Source: Acidimicrobiia bacterium (lineage in GTDB: Bacteria > Actinomycetota > Acidimicrobiia > IMCC26256 > PALSA-610). Taken from it: a stretch of 64,000 nucleotides of DNA. The translations under genes were made by a program, and so were the position numbers. Location: the NCBI GenBank assembly GCA_026002935.1, contig BPGH01000001.1:1537965-1601964 (forward strand), written 5' to 3'. Within the stretch, counting starts at the first letter, position 1, and every line of letters begins with the position of its first letter. This document shows, one piece after another, positions 17,858 through 26,255 of the stretch. The notes under the pieces are model-generated. The model was not told the origin of the DNA. It made no database searches and saw only the letters and a program-made list of their open reading frames with translations.

Positions 17858-19407
17858 GCGGGGCGCGCCTCGACCCGGCGTCGCTGCAGGTGCTGCTCGC
17901 GCGCCTCACCGGCGTCGCCGAGGAGATGGGCACGGTGCTGCGGCGCTCCGCGTACAGCCCCAACATCAAGGAGCGGGCCGACTGCTCGGCCGCGCTGTTC
18001 ACGCCCGACGGGACGTTGCTCGTCCAGGCCGAGCACATCCCGGTCCACCTCGGCTCGATGCCGGCGGCGGTGCGCGCCGCGATCGACGCGCAGGGGGCAC
18101 GGGTGCGGCCCGGCGACCAGATCGTGCTCAACGACCCGTACGCGGGGGGCACCCACCTCAACGACGTCACGCTCGTCGCGCCCGCGTTCGCCCCCGGCGG
18201 GCGGCTCGTCGGCTGGGCGGCGAACCGCGCGCACCACGCCGACCTGGGCGGCATGGCCCCGGGTTCGATGCCGCCGGAGGCGACCGAGATCCACCAGGAG
18301 GGCCTGCGGGTGCCGCCCGTGCTGCTCACCGCCGACGTCGAGGCGATCCTCGTCGCGGCCTCGCGCACCCCCGAGGAGCGGCGCGGCGACCTCGACGCGC
18401 AGCGCGGGGCGAACCGCCTCGGGGTGGAGCGGCTGCTCGAGCTGGCGGGCGCGCCGTTGGAGGAAGTGGTCGACTACGGCGAGCGGCGGATGCGGGCCGC
18501 GCTGCACGCGCTCGCCGACGGCACGGCGGAGTTCGAGGACGTGCTCGACTCGACGGGCGGGCCGCACGGCTCCGCGCCCGCGCGCATCCGCGTCCGGGTG
18601 ACCGTCGCGCACGACACCGTCACGTTCGACTTCACCGGCACCGATCCGCAGCGGCCCGGAACCGTGAACGCGGTCGAGGCGGTGACGGTGAGCGCGGTGG
18701 CGTTCGCGCTGCGGTCGGTCGTCGACCCGACGGTCCCGGCCAACGGGGGAGCGCTGCGGCCGGTGCGCGTGGTCGCGCCGCCGGGCAGCGTCGTCGCGGC
18801 GCGCCCGCCGGTGGCGGTCGGCGCCGGCAACGTGGAGGTGAGCCAGCGCGTCGCCGACGTCTGCCTGGGCGCGCTGGCCGCGCTCGCCCCCGGCCGGGTC
18901 GGCGCGGCGTCGCAGGGCACGATGAACAACGTGCTCGTGGGCAACGACCGGTTCGTCTACTACGAGACGATCGGCGGCGGCCAGGGCGGCCGGCCCGGGC
19001 CGCGGCCCGGCATGCACGGCGTGCACACCGCGATGACGAACACGCGTGACACGCCGGTCGAGGCGCTCGAACGCGCGTACCCGATGCGGGTGCGGCGCTA
19101 CTCGCTGCGCCGCGGCTCGGGCGGTGGCGGCGCCGCGCCCGGCGGCGAGGGCATCGAGCGCGAGATCGAGGTGCTGGAGGACGTGACCGTGTCGCTCGTC
19201 ACCGAGCGGCGCGCGTCGCGGCCGTGGGGCCTCGCGGGCGGGGAGCCGGGCGCGGCGGGGGAGAACTGGCTGCTGCCCGGCGGCGACGAGACCCGGGCCG
19301 AGCGGCTGGCCGACAAGTGCACGGTGCGCCTGCGCGCGGGCGACGTGCTGCGCGTCCTCACGCCCGGCGGCGGCGGGTGGGGGCCGCCGCCCGCCGCCGC
19401 GCCGTGA
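17854..19407 (+). CDS. hyuB: Hydantoinase/oxoprolinase subunit B
   Basis: A 517-residue B subunit: VLLARLTGVAEEMGTVL..., N-I-K-E-R-A-D-C-S-A-A-L-F, G-S-M-P-A-A-V, the N-D-P-Y-A-G-G-T-H-L-N-D block, NRAHHADLGGMAPGSMP and ETIGGGQGGRPG near the C-terminus. It is the catalytic partner of HyuA; together they hydrolyse a cyclic amide at the cost of ATP. The frame is intact, which places the end of the indel-rich region near 17.5 kb. It is translationally coupled to hyuA and convergent with the acyltransferase gene of the next locus, 24 nt away. Confidence 0.88.
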   Translation: MSGARLDPASLQVLLARLTGVAEEMGTVLRRSAYSPNIKERADCSAALFTPDGTLLVQAEHIPVHLGSMPAAVRAAIDAQGARVRPGDQIVLNDPYAGGTHLNDVTLVAPAFAPGGRLVGWAANRAHHADLGGMAPGSMPPEATEIHQEGLRVPPVLLTADVEAILVAASRTPEERRGDLDAQRGANRLGVERLLELAGAPLEEVVDYGERRMRAALHALADGTAEFEDVLDSTGGPHGSAPARIRVRVTVAHDTVTFDFTGTDPQRPGTVNAVEAVTVSAVAFALRSVVDPTVPANGGALRPVRVVAPPGSVVAARPPVAVGAGNVEVSQRVADVCLGALAALAPGRVGAASQGTMNNVLVGNDRFVYYETIGGGQGGRPGPRPGMHGVHTAMTNTRDTPVEALERAYPMRVRRYSLRRGSGGGGAAPGGEGIEREIEVLEDVTVSLVTERRASRPWGLAGGEPGAAGENWLLPGGDETRAERLADKCTVRLRAGDVLRVLTPGGGGWGPPPAAAP

Positions 19408-19431
19408 CCCGGGCGCCGACCCGCACCGGGC

Positions 19432-20552
19432 TCACCACGGCACCTCGTTCTCGAGCGGCGAGCACCACACGTCGCCGGCGGCGAAGGCGTCCACGATCTC
19501 CGGCCGGCGCGAATGGACGAGCATCCACGGGGCCGGGCGCGTGTAGCACTCGTTGACGCGCACCGCCCGCAGGAGCTGCGCGTCGAGGCGGCCCTGCACG
19601 AGCGCCGAGCCGCGCTCGTCGCAGTCGGCGATCGCGGTGGCGAGCACGGTGTCGAGCGCGCCCTCCTCGCCGCCGAGCTGGGCGACCTCGCTCGTCCCGC
19701 CCGGGCGCACGTGTGCGAGGTACCAGCCGAGCGGGCTCCCGTCGGCCCGCTCGACCACGCGCATGACGAACTCGCCGCGATGGCGCGCGCCGCGCCGCAG
19801 GTCGATCACCCGCGCGAGGTCCGTCCCGTCGTACGCGGGCCGCAGCCGCCGGCCCGCGGCCTGCGCCGCGATCAGGCCGGCGAGCCCCGCCGGGTCGAGC
19901 GGGCGGCTGCGCAGCCCGCCGGGCCGGGTCGGGTGCCGCGAGCCGGTTCGACGCGCCGGGCGCGGCCGTCGAGCGCCCGCCCGACCGGGCGGGCCGCGCG
20001 CGCGGCGAGGGTGCGCGCCCGGGTGGCGGTCCGCGCGAAGCGGTCGACGAGCAGTTCCGTCGGCCGCAGCACGCGGAACCAGTTCGCGCTCATCACCGGC
20101 ACCGACCGGAACCGCAGCGGCTCGAGGATCCGGCGCGTCTGGTCGGTCGCGCCGTCGGTGAGCGTCAGGTCCTGCGGGCCGCGCAGGAGCTGGCGGAGCA
20201 GCGCGATGCTGGCGCCGGCCGCGCCGCGCTCGACCATGAACGCGGTCGCGACGGCGACGCGCACGGGGTCGCCGTCGAAGGTCATCGTCCGGTCGAGCAC
20301 CCCGAGGAACCCCGCGACCTCCCCCTGCGTCGGTCCGGAACACGAGCGACGGGCAGTCGGTGCCGTCGGCGGGTCGCTCGAGGAGCGTCCGGGTGAAGAA
20401 CCGCTCCACGAACTCGGCGGTCTCGGGCGACACCGGCCGGCCGTGCAGGAACCGGCGGCGGTGGAGCGCGATCACCGCCGGGCGTCGCCCGGCCCGTAGG
20501 GGCGGATGCCGCGTGCCGTGGCCGCGCGCCCGGCGCTCCCGGTCGCCGTCAC
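19432..20552 (-). CDS. Double GNAT-fold acyltransferase linked to an acyl carrier protein, frameshifted
   Basis: About 370 residues in two GNAT-like halves. The first begins G-I-R-P-Y-G-P-G-D-A-R-R and contains V-A-V-A-T-A-F-M-V-E-R-G-A-A-G as a likely acyl-donor-binding loop. The second (from L-D-P-A-G-L-A-G-L-I-A) ends with W-C-S-P-L-E-N-E-V-P-W. GNAT-fold enzymes next to a free ACP, such as N-acyl amino acid synthases, take acyl groups from ACP; that role here is inference. Three indels are needed: a missing G near 20474, an extra C in the C5 run 20321-20325 and one near 19920. The GTG start overlaps the ACP stop (GTGA), making this the last gene of the five-gene operon. An acetyl-CoA-dependent acetyltransferase is the alternative. 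Confidence 0.6.
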
Positions 20553-20800
20553 GTCAGCGCGGCGACGACACCCGCGATCCCGTCGATCGTCGAGAACTCC
20601 GGCGACAGCAGGGCCTCCTCGGGGACCTCGACGGCGAACTCCTCGTCGATGAACGCGAGCAGCTCGACGAGGCCCACCGAGTCGACGTAGCCGTGCTCGT
20701 ACAGGTCGACGGTCCGGGAGAAGCGCGGGTCGTCGTCCGCGACGAGGAACTGCTCGCGCAGGAACTTCTCGATCCGGTCCGCGACGGCTGCGGCGTCCAA
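20549..20800 (-). CDS. Free-standing acyl carrier protein
   Basis: An 83-residue acidic four-helix carrier protein: MDAAAVADRIEKFLREQF..., the phosphopantetheine site G-Y-V-D-S41-V-G-L-V-E-L, and a second half F-A-V-E-V-P-E-E-A-L-L-S-P-E. It is not the fatty-acid-synthesis AcpP (which has D-S-L-D and other genes around it) but resembles ACPs in small biosynthetic loci. The start is TTG, supported by GCAGGAGG 7 nt upstream inside the end of the amide-synthetase gene. It would carry an acyl or aminoacyl group loaded by the AMP-forming ligase encoded three genes upstream. Confidence 0.85.
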   Translation of the reverse strand: MDAAAVADRIEKFLREQFLVADDDPRFSRTVDLYEHGYVDSVGLVELLAFIDEEFAVEVPEEALLSPEFSTIDGIAGVVAALT

Positions 20801-20802
20801 AT

Positions 20803-22110
20803 TCAGTCCTCCTGCGGCGACGGGACGGCGCTCCGGTACCGGCCGGCGCGCACGAAGCGGTCGAGATCGGCGTCGTCCTCGACGCCGTGGAGCCGCCCGA
20901 AGCGGCGGCGGAGCCACGCCTGGTCGATGCCGCGGTCGAGGCAGGCGGCGAGGACGCCGCCGACCTCCTCCGAGCCGACCTGGGCACGCACCTTCTTGCG
21001 CGTGTAGACGTGCTCGGGGATGAGCGACCCGAACACGATGCGGTCGAGCGCGTTCTTGCGGTCCGCGCGGGTGAGGAACTCCTCGGGGATCGCGAGGTAG
21101 TGGTCGACGGCGGCCGCGTACGGCTGCACGACCGGCAGCCCGAACGCGCGGAACACGCCGACCTCGCGGTTGGAGGTGTCGAGCCCGCGCACGAGCCAGC
21201 TGCGCAGCGCCGCGGGCCGCAGACGGGGCAGCCGGTAGTAGACGGTGCCCCGGTACGTCTCGGCCTCGTAGTCGACGAGGAACTCGTTCGCGAGGTCGCC
21301 GGTGAGCACCAGCGCGCGGCGCGTGCCGACCGCCGGGGCGATGCCCGCCGCGAGCGCCGCGTTGACGAGGCCCGCGTGCACGTTGAAGTCGCGCCAGTCG
21401 GCCCCTTCGACCAGCACGGTGTCGAGGTGGTCGAGCAGCTCGTCCTCGGTGACCGACACGTCGAGCATCGGGATGCCCAGGTCGCGCGCGACGCGCCCCG
21501 CGGCGACGCGGTCGTCGCTGGGGTTGCGGCCCGGCCGTTTCAGGTCGAAGCTGACCGCGACCGTCGACGGGAAGATCGCCTTGGCCATCGCGGCGATCCC
21601 GGAGCTGTCGAGGCCGCCGGAGAGGCACACGTACGCCTCCTCCGGGCGCAGCTCCGACGCCAGGGCCGAGAGGTAGCGCGTGATCGTCGTGCGGATGCGC
21701 GCGCCGATCTCCTCGATGCCGGGCGCGTGCCCGTCGGGATCGTCGCGATACCACCCCGGCGGCACGACCGACCCGGCCCGCGCGACCCGGCCCGTGCCGG
21801 TGATGTCGACCACCGTGCCGCACGGCACCGCGGCGACGTCGGCCAGCCGGTGGCCGGCGGCCGTGAGCACCCGGGGCCGGCTCGCGAAGTGCAAGCGGCC
21901 CTCGGGGTCGCGGGCCCAGAACAGCTTGTTGATGCCGAGGGGATCGCGGTACACCCGCCAGCCGGTCGACGGTGCGCCGCGCACCGACGCGGCGGCGCCG
22001 CGCAGGCCGTCGAGGGGCGGGCCGCCCGGGAGGAAGTCGGCGGCGCGGGCGAGGTTCGTGCCGTCCCAGGCGACGTTCGCGTCGCGGGGCCCGGCGAAGT
22101 GCACGGTCAT
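20803..22110 (-). CDS. Asparagine-synthetase-like amide synthetase lacking the glutaminase nucleophile
   Basis: A 435-residue protein. The ATP-pyrophosphatase (AANH-type) domain carries the P-loop S164-G-G-L-D-S-S170, then V-S-F-D-L-K-R, L-T-G-D-L-A-N-E-F-L and an R-K-N-A-L-D-R helix. The N-terminal 115 residues keep part of the Ntn amidotransferase fold (Y-R-D-P-L-G-I-N-K-L-F) but begin MTVHFAGPRD, without the Cys2 that hydrolyses glutamine. It therefore probably joins a carboxylate (adenylated with ATP) to an amine other than glutamine-derived ammonia, as beta-lactam synthetase and related amide synthetases do. It overlaps the aminotransferase gene by ATGA and precedes the ACP gene by 2 nt. 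Substrates are unknown. Confidence 0.8.
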   Translation of the reverse strand: MTVHFAGPRDANVAWDGTNLARAADFLPGGPPLDGLRGAAASVRGAPSTGWRVYRDPLGINKLFWARDPEGRLHFASRPRVLTAAGHRLADVAAVPCGTVVDITGTGRVARAGSVVPPGWYRDDPDGHAPGIEEIGARIRTTITRYLSALASELRPEEAYVCLSGGLDSSGIAAMAKAIFPSTVAVSFDLKRPGRNPSDDRVAAGRVARDLGIPMLDVSVTEDELLDHLDTVLVEGADWRDFNVHAGLVNAALAAGIAPAVGTRRALVLTGDLANEFLVDYEAETYRGTVYYRLPRLRPAALRSWLVRGLDTSNREVGVFRAFGLPVVQPYAAAVDHYLAIPEEFLTRADRKNALDRIVFGSLIPEHVYTRKKVRAQVGSEEVGGVLAACLDRGIDQAWLRRRFGRLHGVEDDADLDRFVRAGRYRSAVPSPQED

Positions 22111-23267
22111 CGCGCCGCCCCCGCCAGGATCGGCAGCGCCCGCTCGAGCATCGGCTCCGAGCCGGTCAGCGCCAGCCGGAACCAGCCCTCGTGGTGGAAC
22201 GCGGGCCCGGGCAGGACGAGCACGCCCGCGGCGGCGAGCCGCTCGGTGAACGAGTAGTCGTCGGGCGCGTCCCGCGGGGTGCGCACGTACACGAACAGCG
22301 TCGCGTCGGGCGGCACCACCTCGTACCCCGCGTCGGTCAGCTCCTCGACGTACCGCTTCCGCCACAGGTCGAGCCACGACAGGTCGTGGCGGAGCCGCAG
22401 CAGCTCGGGCAGCGCCCGCTGCATCAGCGCGGTCGGGGTCGCGAACCCGAGGACGCGCGTCCACCGCACCATCTCCCGCGCGGCGGCCTCCCGGCCGGGA
22501 TGGCGGGGCGACACGGCCGCGTACCCGATGCGCTGGCCCTGGAGGAAGTGGTACTTGCCGAAGGAGTACACGATGACCGTGCGGTCGTGGTGGAGCGCCG
22601 GGGTGCGGAACGCGCCGGGAGCGCAGAAGTCGCGGTGGGTCTCGTCCGCGATCAGCGTGATCGTGGTGCCGTACCGGCGCTCGGCGTCGGCGAGGACCGC
22701 ACCGAGGGCGGCGAGGTCCGCGTCGTCGTAGAGGCGGCCGGTCGGGTTCGCGGGGTGGCTGAGCAGCACCGCGCGCGTGCGCTCGCCGACCGCCGCCGCG
22801 ATCGCGTCGACGGGCAGGTCGAAGCGCGGCGGCGCCATCCCGACCGCGACCGGGGTGAGGCCGCAGGCCCGGGCGAACAGCGGATGGTCGAGCCAGCAGG
22901 GTGTGGGCACGACCACCTCGGCGCCGGGCGCGGCGCTCGTGTGGAGCGCGACGTGCAGCGCCGCCATCGCGCCCGGTGTCAGCACGACGTCGTCGTGGGT
23001 GAACGGCAGGCCGTGGCCGGTGCGGAGCGCGTCGGCGGTGACGCGGCGGGCGACGGCCTGGCCGCCGAACGGCGTGTACTGGAGGTCGAGGGTGCGCTCG
23101 GCGTCGAGCGCCCGGCGCAGCGCCGCGCGGGCCGCCTCCTGCACGCCGGAGTAGGGGTTCGCGTACGCGAGGTCGCACAGGTGCGGGCCGAGCCGGACGT
23201 GGCGCCGCCGGATGTCCTCGAACCGCTCGAGCGGCTCGAGCATCGACGCCAGCGTCCCCTCGATCAC
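22107..23267 (-). CDS. Class I/II PLP aminotransferase
   Basis: A 386-residue fold-type I enzyme. Seen are the N-P-Y-S-G segment, T-P-F-G-G, L-T-P-G-A-M-A-A-L, N174-P-T-G, D208-E-T-H and the Schiff-base lysine in Y-S-F-G-K238-Y-H-F-L-Q-G-Q-R-I-G-Y. It could be an aminotransferase or, less likely, an acyltransfer or lyase member of the family. It differs clearly from the aspartate aminotransferase at 7.7 kb. The GTG start overlaps the stop of the AMP-ligase gene (GTGA), and its stop overlaps the amide-synthetase start. Its job is probably to make or amino-decorate the building block used by the ligase or amide synthetase. Confidence 0.82.
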   Translation of the reverse strand: MIEGTLASMLEPLERFEDIRRRHVRLGPHLCDLAYANPYSGVQEAARAALRRALDAERTLDLQYTPFGGQAVARRVTADALRTGHGLPFTHDDVVLTPGAMAALHVALHTSAAPGAEVVVPTPCWLDHPLFARACGLTPVAVGMAPPRFDLPVDAIAAAVGERTRAVLLSHPANPTGRLYDDADLAALGAVLADAERRYGTTITLIADETHRDFCAPGAFRTPALHHDRTVIVYSFGKYHFLQGQRIGYAAVSPRHPGREAAAREMVRWTRVLGFATPTALMQRALPELLRLRHDLSWLDLWRKRYVEELTDAGYEVVPPDATLFVYVRTPRDAPDDYSFTERLAAAGVLVLPGPAFHHEGWFRLALTGSEPMLERALPILAGAAR

Positions 23268-24778
23268 GACCCGCTCCGCGCCGACGCGGCCGTCGCCGCG
23301 ACGTCGTACTTGCCGCTGTGGGTCCGGGCCAGCTCGTCGCGCACCTCGATGCGCGCGGGCTGCATGTAGCGGGGGAGCTCGGACGCGCAGAACGCCTGGA
23401 GGCGCGCCAGGTCGCCACCCGGGCGCAGCACCACGAACGCGACGATCCGGTTCCCGCGGGTGTCGTCGGGCTCCGCGCCGACCACCGCCTCGGCGACCTC
23501 GCCCGACGCGTACAGCACGTCGGCGACCTCGTCGGGGCTGACGCGGTAGCCGAGCGTCTTGATCATCCGGTCGCGCCGCCCGACGAAGTAGAGGTCCCCG
23601 TCCTCGTCGAGGCGCACCTGGTCGCCGGAGAACACGACGCGCTCCGACGCCGGGGTGCCGGGCGGCCGGCACGGGTTCGGCCTGAAGACGCGCTCGGTGA
23701 GCTCGGGGTCGTCCCAGTAGCCGAGCGCGACGGTCGGGCCCCGGTGGACGAGCTCGCCGACCTCGCCGGGCCCGCACGGCGTCCCGTCCTCGCGCAGCAC
23801 GAGCAGCTCCGCCCCGGGGATGGCCCGGCCGATCGACCCCGGCTTCGCGTCGACCTTCGCGGGGTCGAGGTACGCGCTGCGGAACGCCTCGGTGAGGCCG
23901 TACATCAGGAAGAGCTGCGCGTGGGGCTGCGCCCGGCGCAGCCGGCGGACCGCCTCGACGGGCAGGAGCCCACCCGTGTTCGTCATGCAGCGCAGCGACG
24001 CGATCGGCTCCTGCTCGAAGGAGCGCACGCCGAGCAGTTGCAGCCACGACGGCGGCACCGTCGGCAGGACGGTGACGGCCTGGTCGCGCAGGGTCCGCAC
24101 GATGCGCTGCGGGACCGGCGAGCGTTCGACGACGAGGGTCGCGCCCGCGCCGACCGCGCACAGCAGCTGGTTGAGGCCGTAGTCGAAGCTGAACGGCAGG
24201 ATGCTCGCGATGCGGTCGTCGGCCGAGATCGAGAGGTACTCGCCGACCGCCTGCATGCCCGCCCACAGGTTCGCGTGCGAGAGCGTGACGCCCTTGGGCA
24301 GCCCGGTCGAGCCCGACGTGTAGATGATCTGCGCGACGTCCGTGCCGACGCGGGCGACGGGCGCCAGGTCGCCGCCGTCGCCGAGCCGGTCGGCGTCGAT
24401 CACCGTGAGCCGCTCGCCCCCGGGTCCCTCGGGCAGGCGGGCCGCCATCTCGCCGTCGGTCAGCACGGCCCGCGCGCCCGAGTGCGACAGGATGTGGCGG
24501 ATCTGGCGCGCCTTGAGCGTCTCGTTCACGAACACGGCGACGGCGCCGTGCGCGAGGGTGCCGAAGAACGCGGCGGCGGCGTCGGCCCCCCGGGGCAGGA
24601 AGATCGCGACCCGGTCGCCGGGTGCGACGCCCGCGTCGGCGAGTGCCCCCGCGAACGCGGCCGCCCGCCCGGCGAGCCGGGCGTAGGTGCACGCGCCCTC
24701 CGCGGCGACCACGGCGTCGTGTCCGGGCCGGGCGTGCGCGGCGGACGCCAGGACGCCGGCGAAGTTCGTCGGGAGCAT
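23264..24778 (-). CDS. AMP-forming acyl/aminoacyl ligase (ANL superfamily)
   Basis: A 504-residue adenylating enzyme. Core motifs: I-I-Y153-T-S-G-S-T-G-L-P-K-G, L-M-Y-G-L-T-E-A, V-F-S-G-D-Q-V-R, V-G-R-R-D-R-M-I-K-T-L-G-Y-R-V-S and the C-terminal catalytic lysine in R-T-H-S-G-K-Y-D. It activates a carboxylate as acyl-AMP and passes it to CoA or, given the ACP gene in the operon, to the ACP arm. It resembles the stand-alone acyl ligases found with ACPs in other small operons. The start is ATG at 24778 (a GTG one codon earlier is equally possible). It is the first gene of the operon; a TAGCGT box at 24817-24822 could be its promoter. Confidence 0.85.
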   Translation of the reverse strand: MLPTNFAGVLASAAHARPGHDAVVAAEGACTYARLAGRAAAFAGALADAGVAPGDRVAIFLPRGADAAAAFFGTLAHGAVAVFVNETLKARQIRHILSHSGARAVLTDGEMAARLPEGPGGERLTVIDADRLGDGGDLAPVARVGTDVAQIIYTSGSTGLPKGVTLSHANLWAGMQAVGEYLSISADDRIASILPFSFDYGLNQLLCAVGAGATLVVERSPVPQRIVRTLRDQAVTVLPTVPPSWLQLLGVRSFEQEPIASLRCMTNTGGLLPVEAVRRLRRAQPHAQLFLMYGLTEAFRSAYLDPAKVDAKPGSIGRAIPGAELLVLREDGTPCGPGEVGELVHRGPTVALGYWDDPELTERVFRPNPCRPPGTPASERVVFSGDQVRLDEDGDLYFVGRRDRMIKTLGYRVSPDEVADVLYASGEVAEAVVGAEPDDTRGNRIVAFVVLRPGGDLARLQAFCASELPRYMQPARIEVRDELARTHSGKYDVAATAASARSGS

Positions 24779-24961
24779 CACGGTGCGGGGTCGGCTCCGG
24801 TGCGGGACACCGCCGGACGCTAGGGCCGACCCGGCGCGCCCGGGTCATGCAATCGACGTAGGCGCCGCCCCGCGATGCCCGGACGCGCCGGGCGCGCCGG
24901 GCGCGCGCATCGTGCCCGACCGCCGCCGGTCGGCCGGTTCGTGCGCGTCGGGGGATCCGTC

Positions 24962-25435
24962 CTATTCGAGCGGACGGACCGACACGACCGTCGCCGTCAG
25001 CTCGCGGCGGGGGCCCTGGTAGGTGACGGTCGTGCCGGGCGCCGCGCCGAGCAGCGCCCGGCCGAGCGGCGAGCTCGTCGTCAGCACCGAGTAGGTGTCG
25101 TGGCGCTCCTCGATCGAGCCGACGAGGTAGGTGTGCGTCTCGTCGTCGCCCTCGTGGCGCACCTCGACGAGGCATCCCGGCTCGACGACCTCGCCGGTCG
25201 ACGTGCCCTCGATCACGACCGCCGTCTTCAGGAGCTGCTCGATCTGGCGGATGCGCGCCTCGTTCTTGCCCTGCTCGTCCTTGGCCGCGTCGTAGTCGGC
25301 GTTCTCGCTGATGTCGCCGAGCTCGCGGGCGCGCTCGATCCACAGCGAGATCTCGCGGCGCCGCTCGCCGCTGCGCCAGGCGAGCTCCTCACGCAGGCGC
25401 TCGACCGCCTGGGCGGACAGGTGCGACTCGGTCAT
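24962..25435 (-). CDS. greA: Transcription elongation factor GreA
   Basis: A 157-residue Gre factor. The N-terminal coiled coil ends in the tip R-A-R-E-L-G-D-I-S-E-N-A-D-Y-D-A-A-K, with the catalytic D-x-x-E acids that reach the RNA polymerase active site. The C-terminal FKBP-like domain contains Y-S-V-L-T-T-S-S-P-L-G-R-A-L-L-G. GreA stimulates cleavage of backtracked transcripts. A TACCCT box ends 8 nt upstream of the ATG, suggesting a leaderless mRNA. It stands alone between the operon at 19-25 kb and the YceI gene. Confidence 0.92.
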   Translation of the reverse strand: MTESHLSAQAVERLREELAWRSGERRREISLWIERARELGDISENADYDAAKDEQGKNEARIRQIEQLLKTAVVIEGTSTGEVVEPGCLVEVRHEGDDETHTYLVGSIEERHDTYSVLTTSSPLGRALLGAAPGTTVTYQGPRRELTATVVSVRPLE

Positions 25436-25510
25436 GGCGGGGCAGGGTAGCGGTTGGCGCGCGCGGGACCGGCCACGCGCCGGCGCCCGGACGCGCGCCG
25501 GTGCGCCCCG

Positions 25511-26224
25511 TCACGCTTCGCGCACGAAGGTGAGCTGGAACTCCATCACACCCTCGTCGTCGACCTCGAGGCGGCCGAGCACGTCGGGCGGCTCGATCGC
25601 GTAGACGGCGAGCACGATCGGCGCGCTGCCCGCCACGTCGATCGAGTCGCCGTTCCAGCGCGCGTCCACCTCGACCTCGACCGGGCGCGTGACGCCGTGC
25701 AAGGTGAGCTCGCCGCGGGCGACCAGCGTGTACCGCTCGCCGACCGCGGGCGCGGCGCCGAGGTCGATCGGCTCGGTGAGGGTGAAGGTCGCCTCGGGGA
25801 ACCGGTCCGTCTCGAGCCCGCGCGTGCGCAGCGCGCCGTCGCGGCGGGACTGGTCGCTCGTGAGCTGCGTCAGGTCGGCGGTGAACGAGCCGGACTCGAC
25901 CGACGTGCCGGCGACCGTGATGGTGCCGGTGACCGCCGGGGTGCGCCCGACGGCGTCCTTCTTCAGGGTGTCGCCGGCGAACAGCTCCTGCACGCGGTAG
26001 CCGACGAACACCTCGTCACCGGTCTGGACCGTCCACGTGCCGTCGGCCGAGCCCTGCTCGCCGCCCGCCGCGGTCGTCGCCGGGGCGTCGGCCGCGGGCC
26101 GCTCGCGCAGCTCGGCCTCGGGCGGCGCGTCGTCGTCGATGACGAAGTACCAGACCAGGAACCCCGCGACGGCGAGCACGGCCAGCGCGACCAGCCCGGC
26201 GAGCAGCTTCAGGACCCTCGACAT
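25511..26224 (-). CDS. YceI-family lipid-binding protein, membrane anchored
   Basis: A 237-residue protein: one N-terminal membrane helix (KLLAGLVALAVLAVAGFLVWYF), an Ala/Pro/Thr linker, then a YceI lipocalin-like beta barrel (about residues 60-237) with F-V-G-Y-R-V-Q-E, V-E-S-G-S-F-T-A-D-L, D-R-F-P-E-A-T-F and L-T-L-H-G-V-T-R-P-V. The barrel binds isoprenoid chains in known members and would face outside the cell here. A strong Shine-Dalgarno (GGGAGGGG) precedes the ATG. It follows the liv genes on the same strand 31 nt downstream of livF and may be cotranscribed, without an evident functional link. Confidence 0.85.
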   Translation of the reverse strand: MSRVLKLLAGLVALAVLAVAGFLVWYFVIDDDAPPEAELRERPAADAPATTAAGGEQGSADGTWTVQTGDEVFVGYRVQELFAGDTLKKDAVGRTPAVTGTITVAGTSVESGSFTADLTQLTSDQSRRDGALRTRGLETDRFPEATFTLTEPIDLGAAPAVGERYTLVARGELTLHGVTRPVEVEVDARWNGDSIDVAGSAPIVLAVYAIEPPDVLGRLEVDDEGVMEFQLTFVREA

Positions 26225-26255
26225 CGCCCCTCCCCCGGACGCCGGGGCCGCGCGG

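Noticed and set aside
19432..24778. Exosortase/PEP-CTERM-associated amidotransferase cluster
   Set aside because: No exosortase, glycosyltransferases or PEP-CTERM proteins are nearby, and the asparagine-synthetase-like protein lacks the glutaminase nucleophile usual there.
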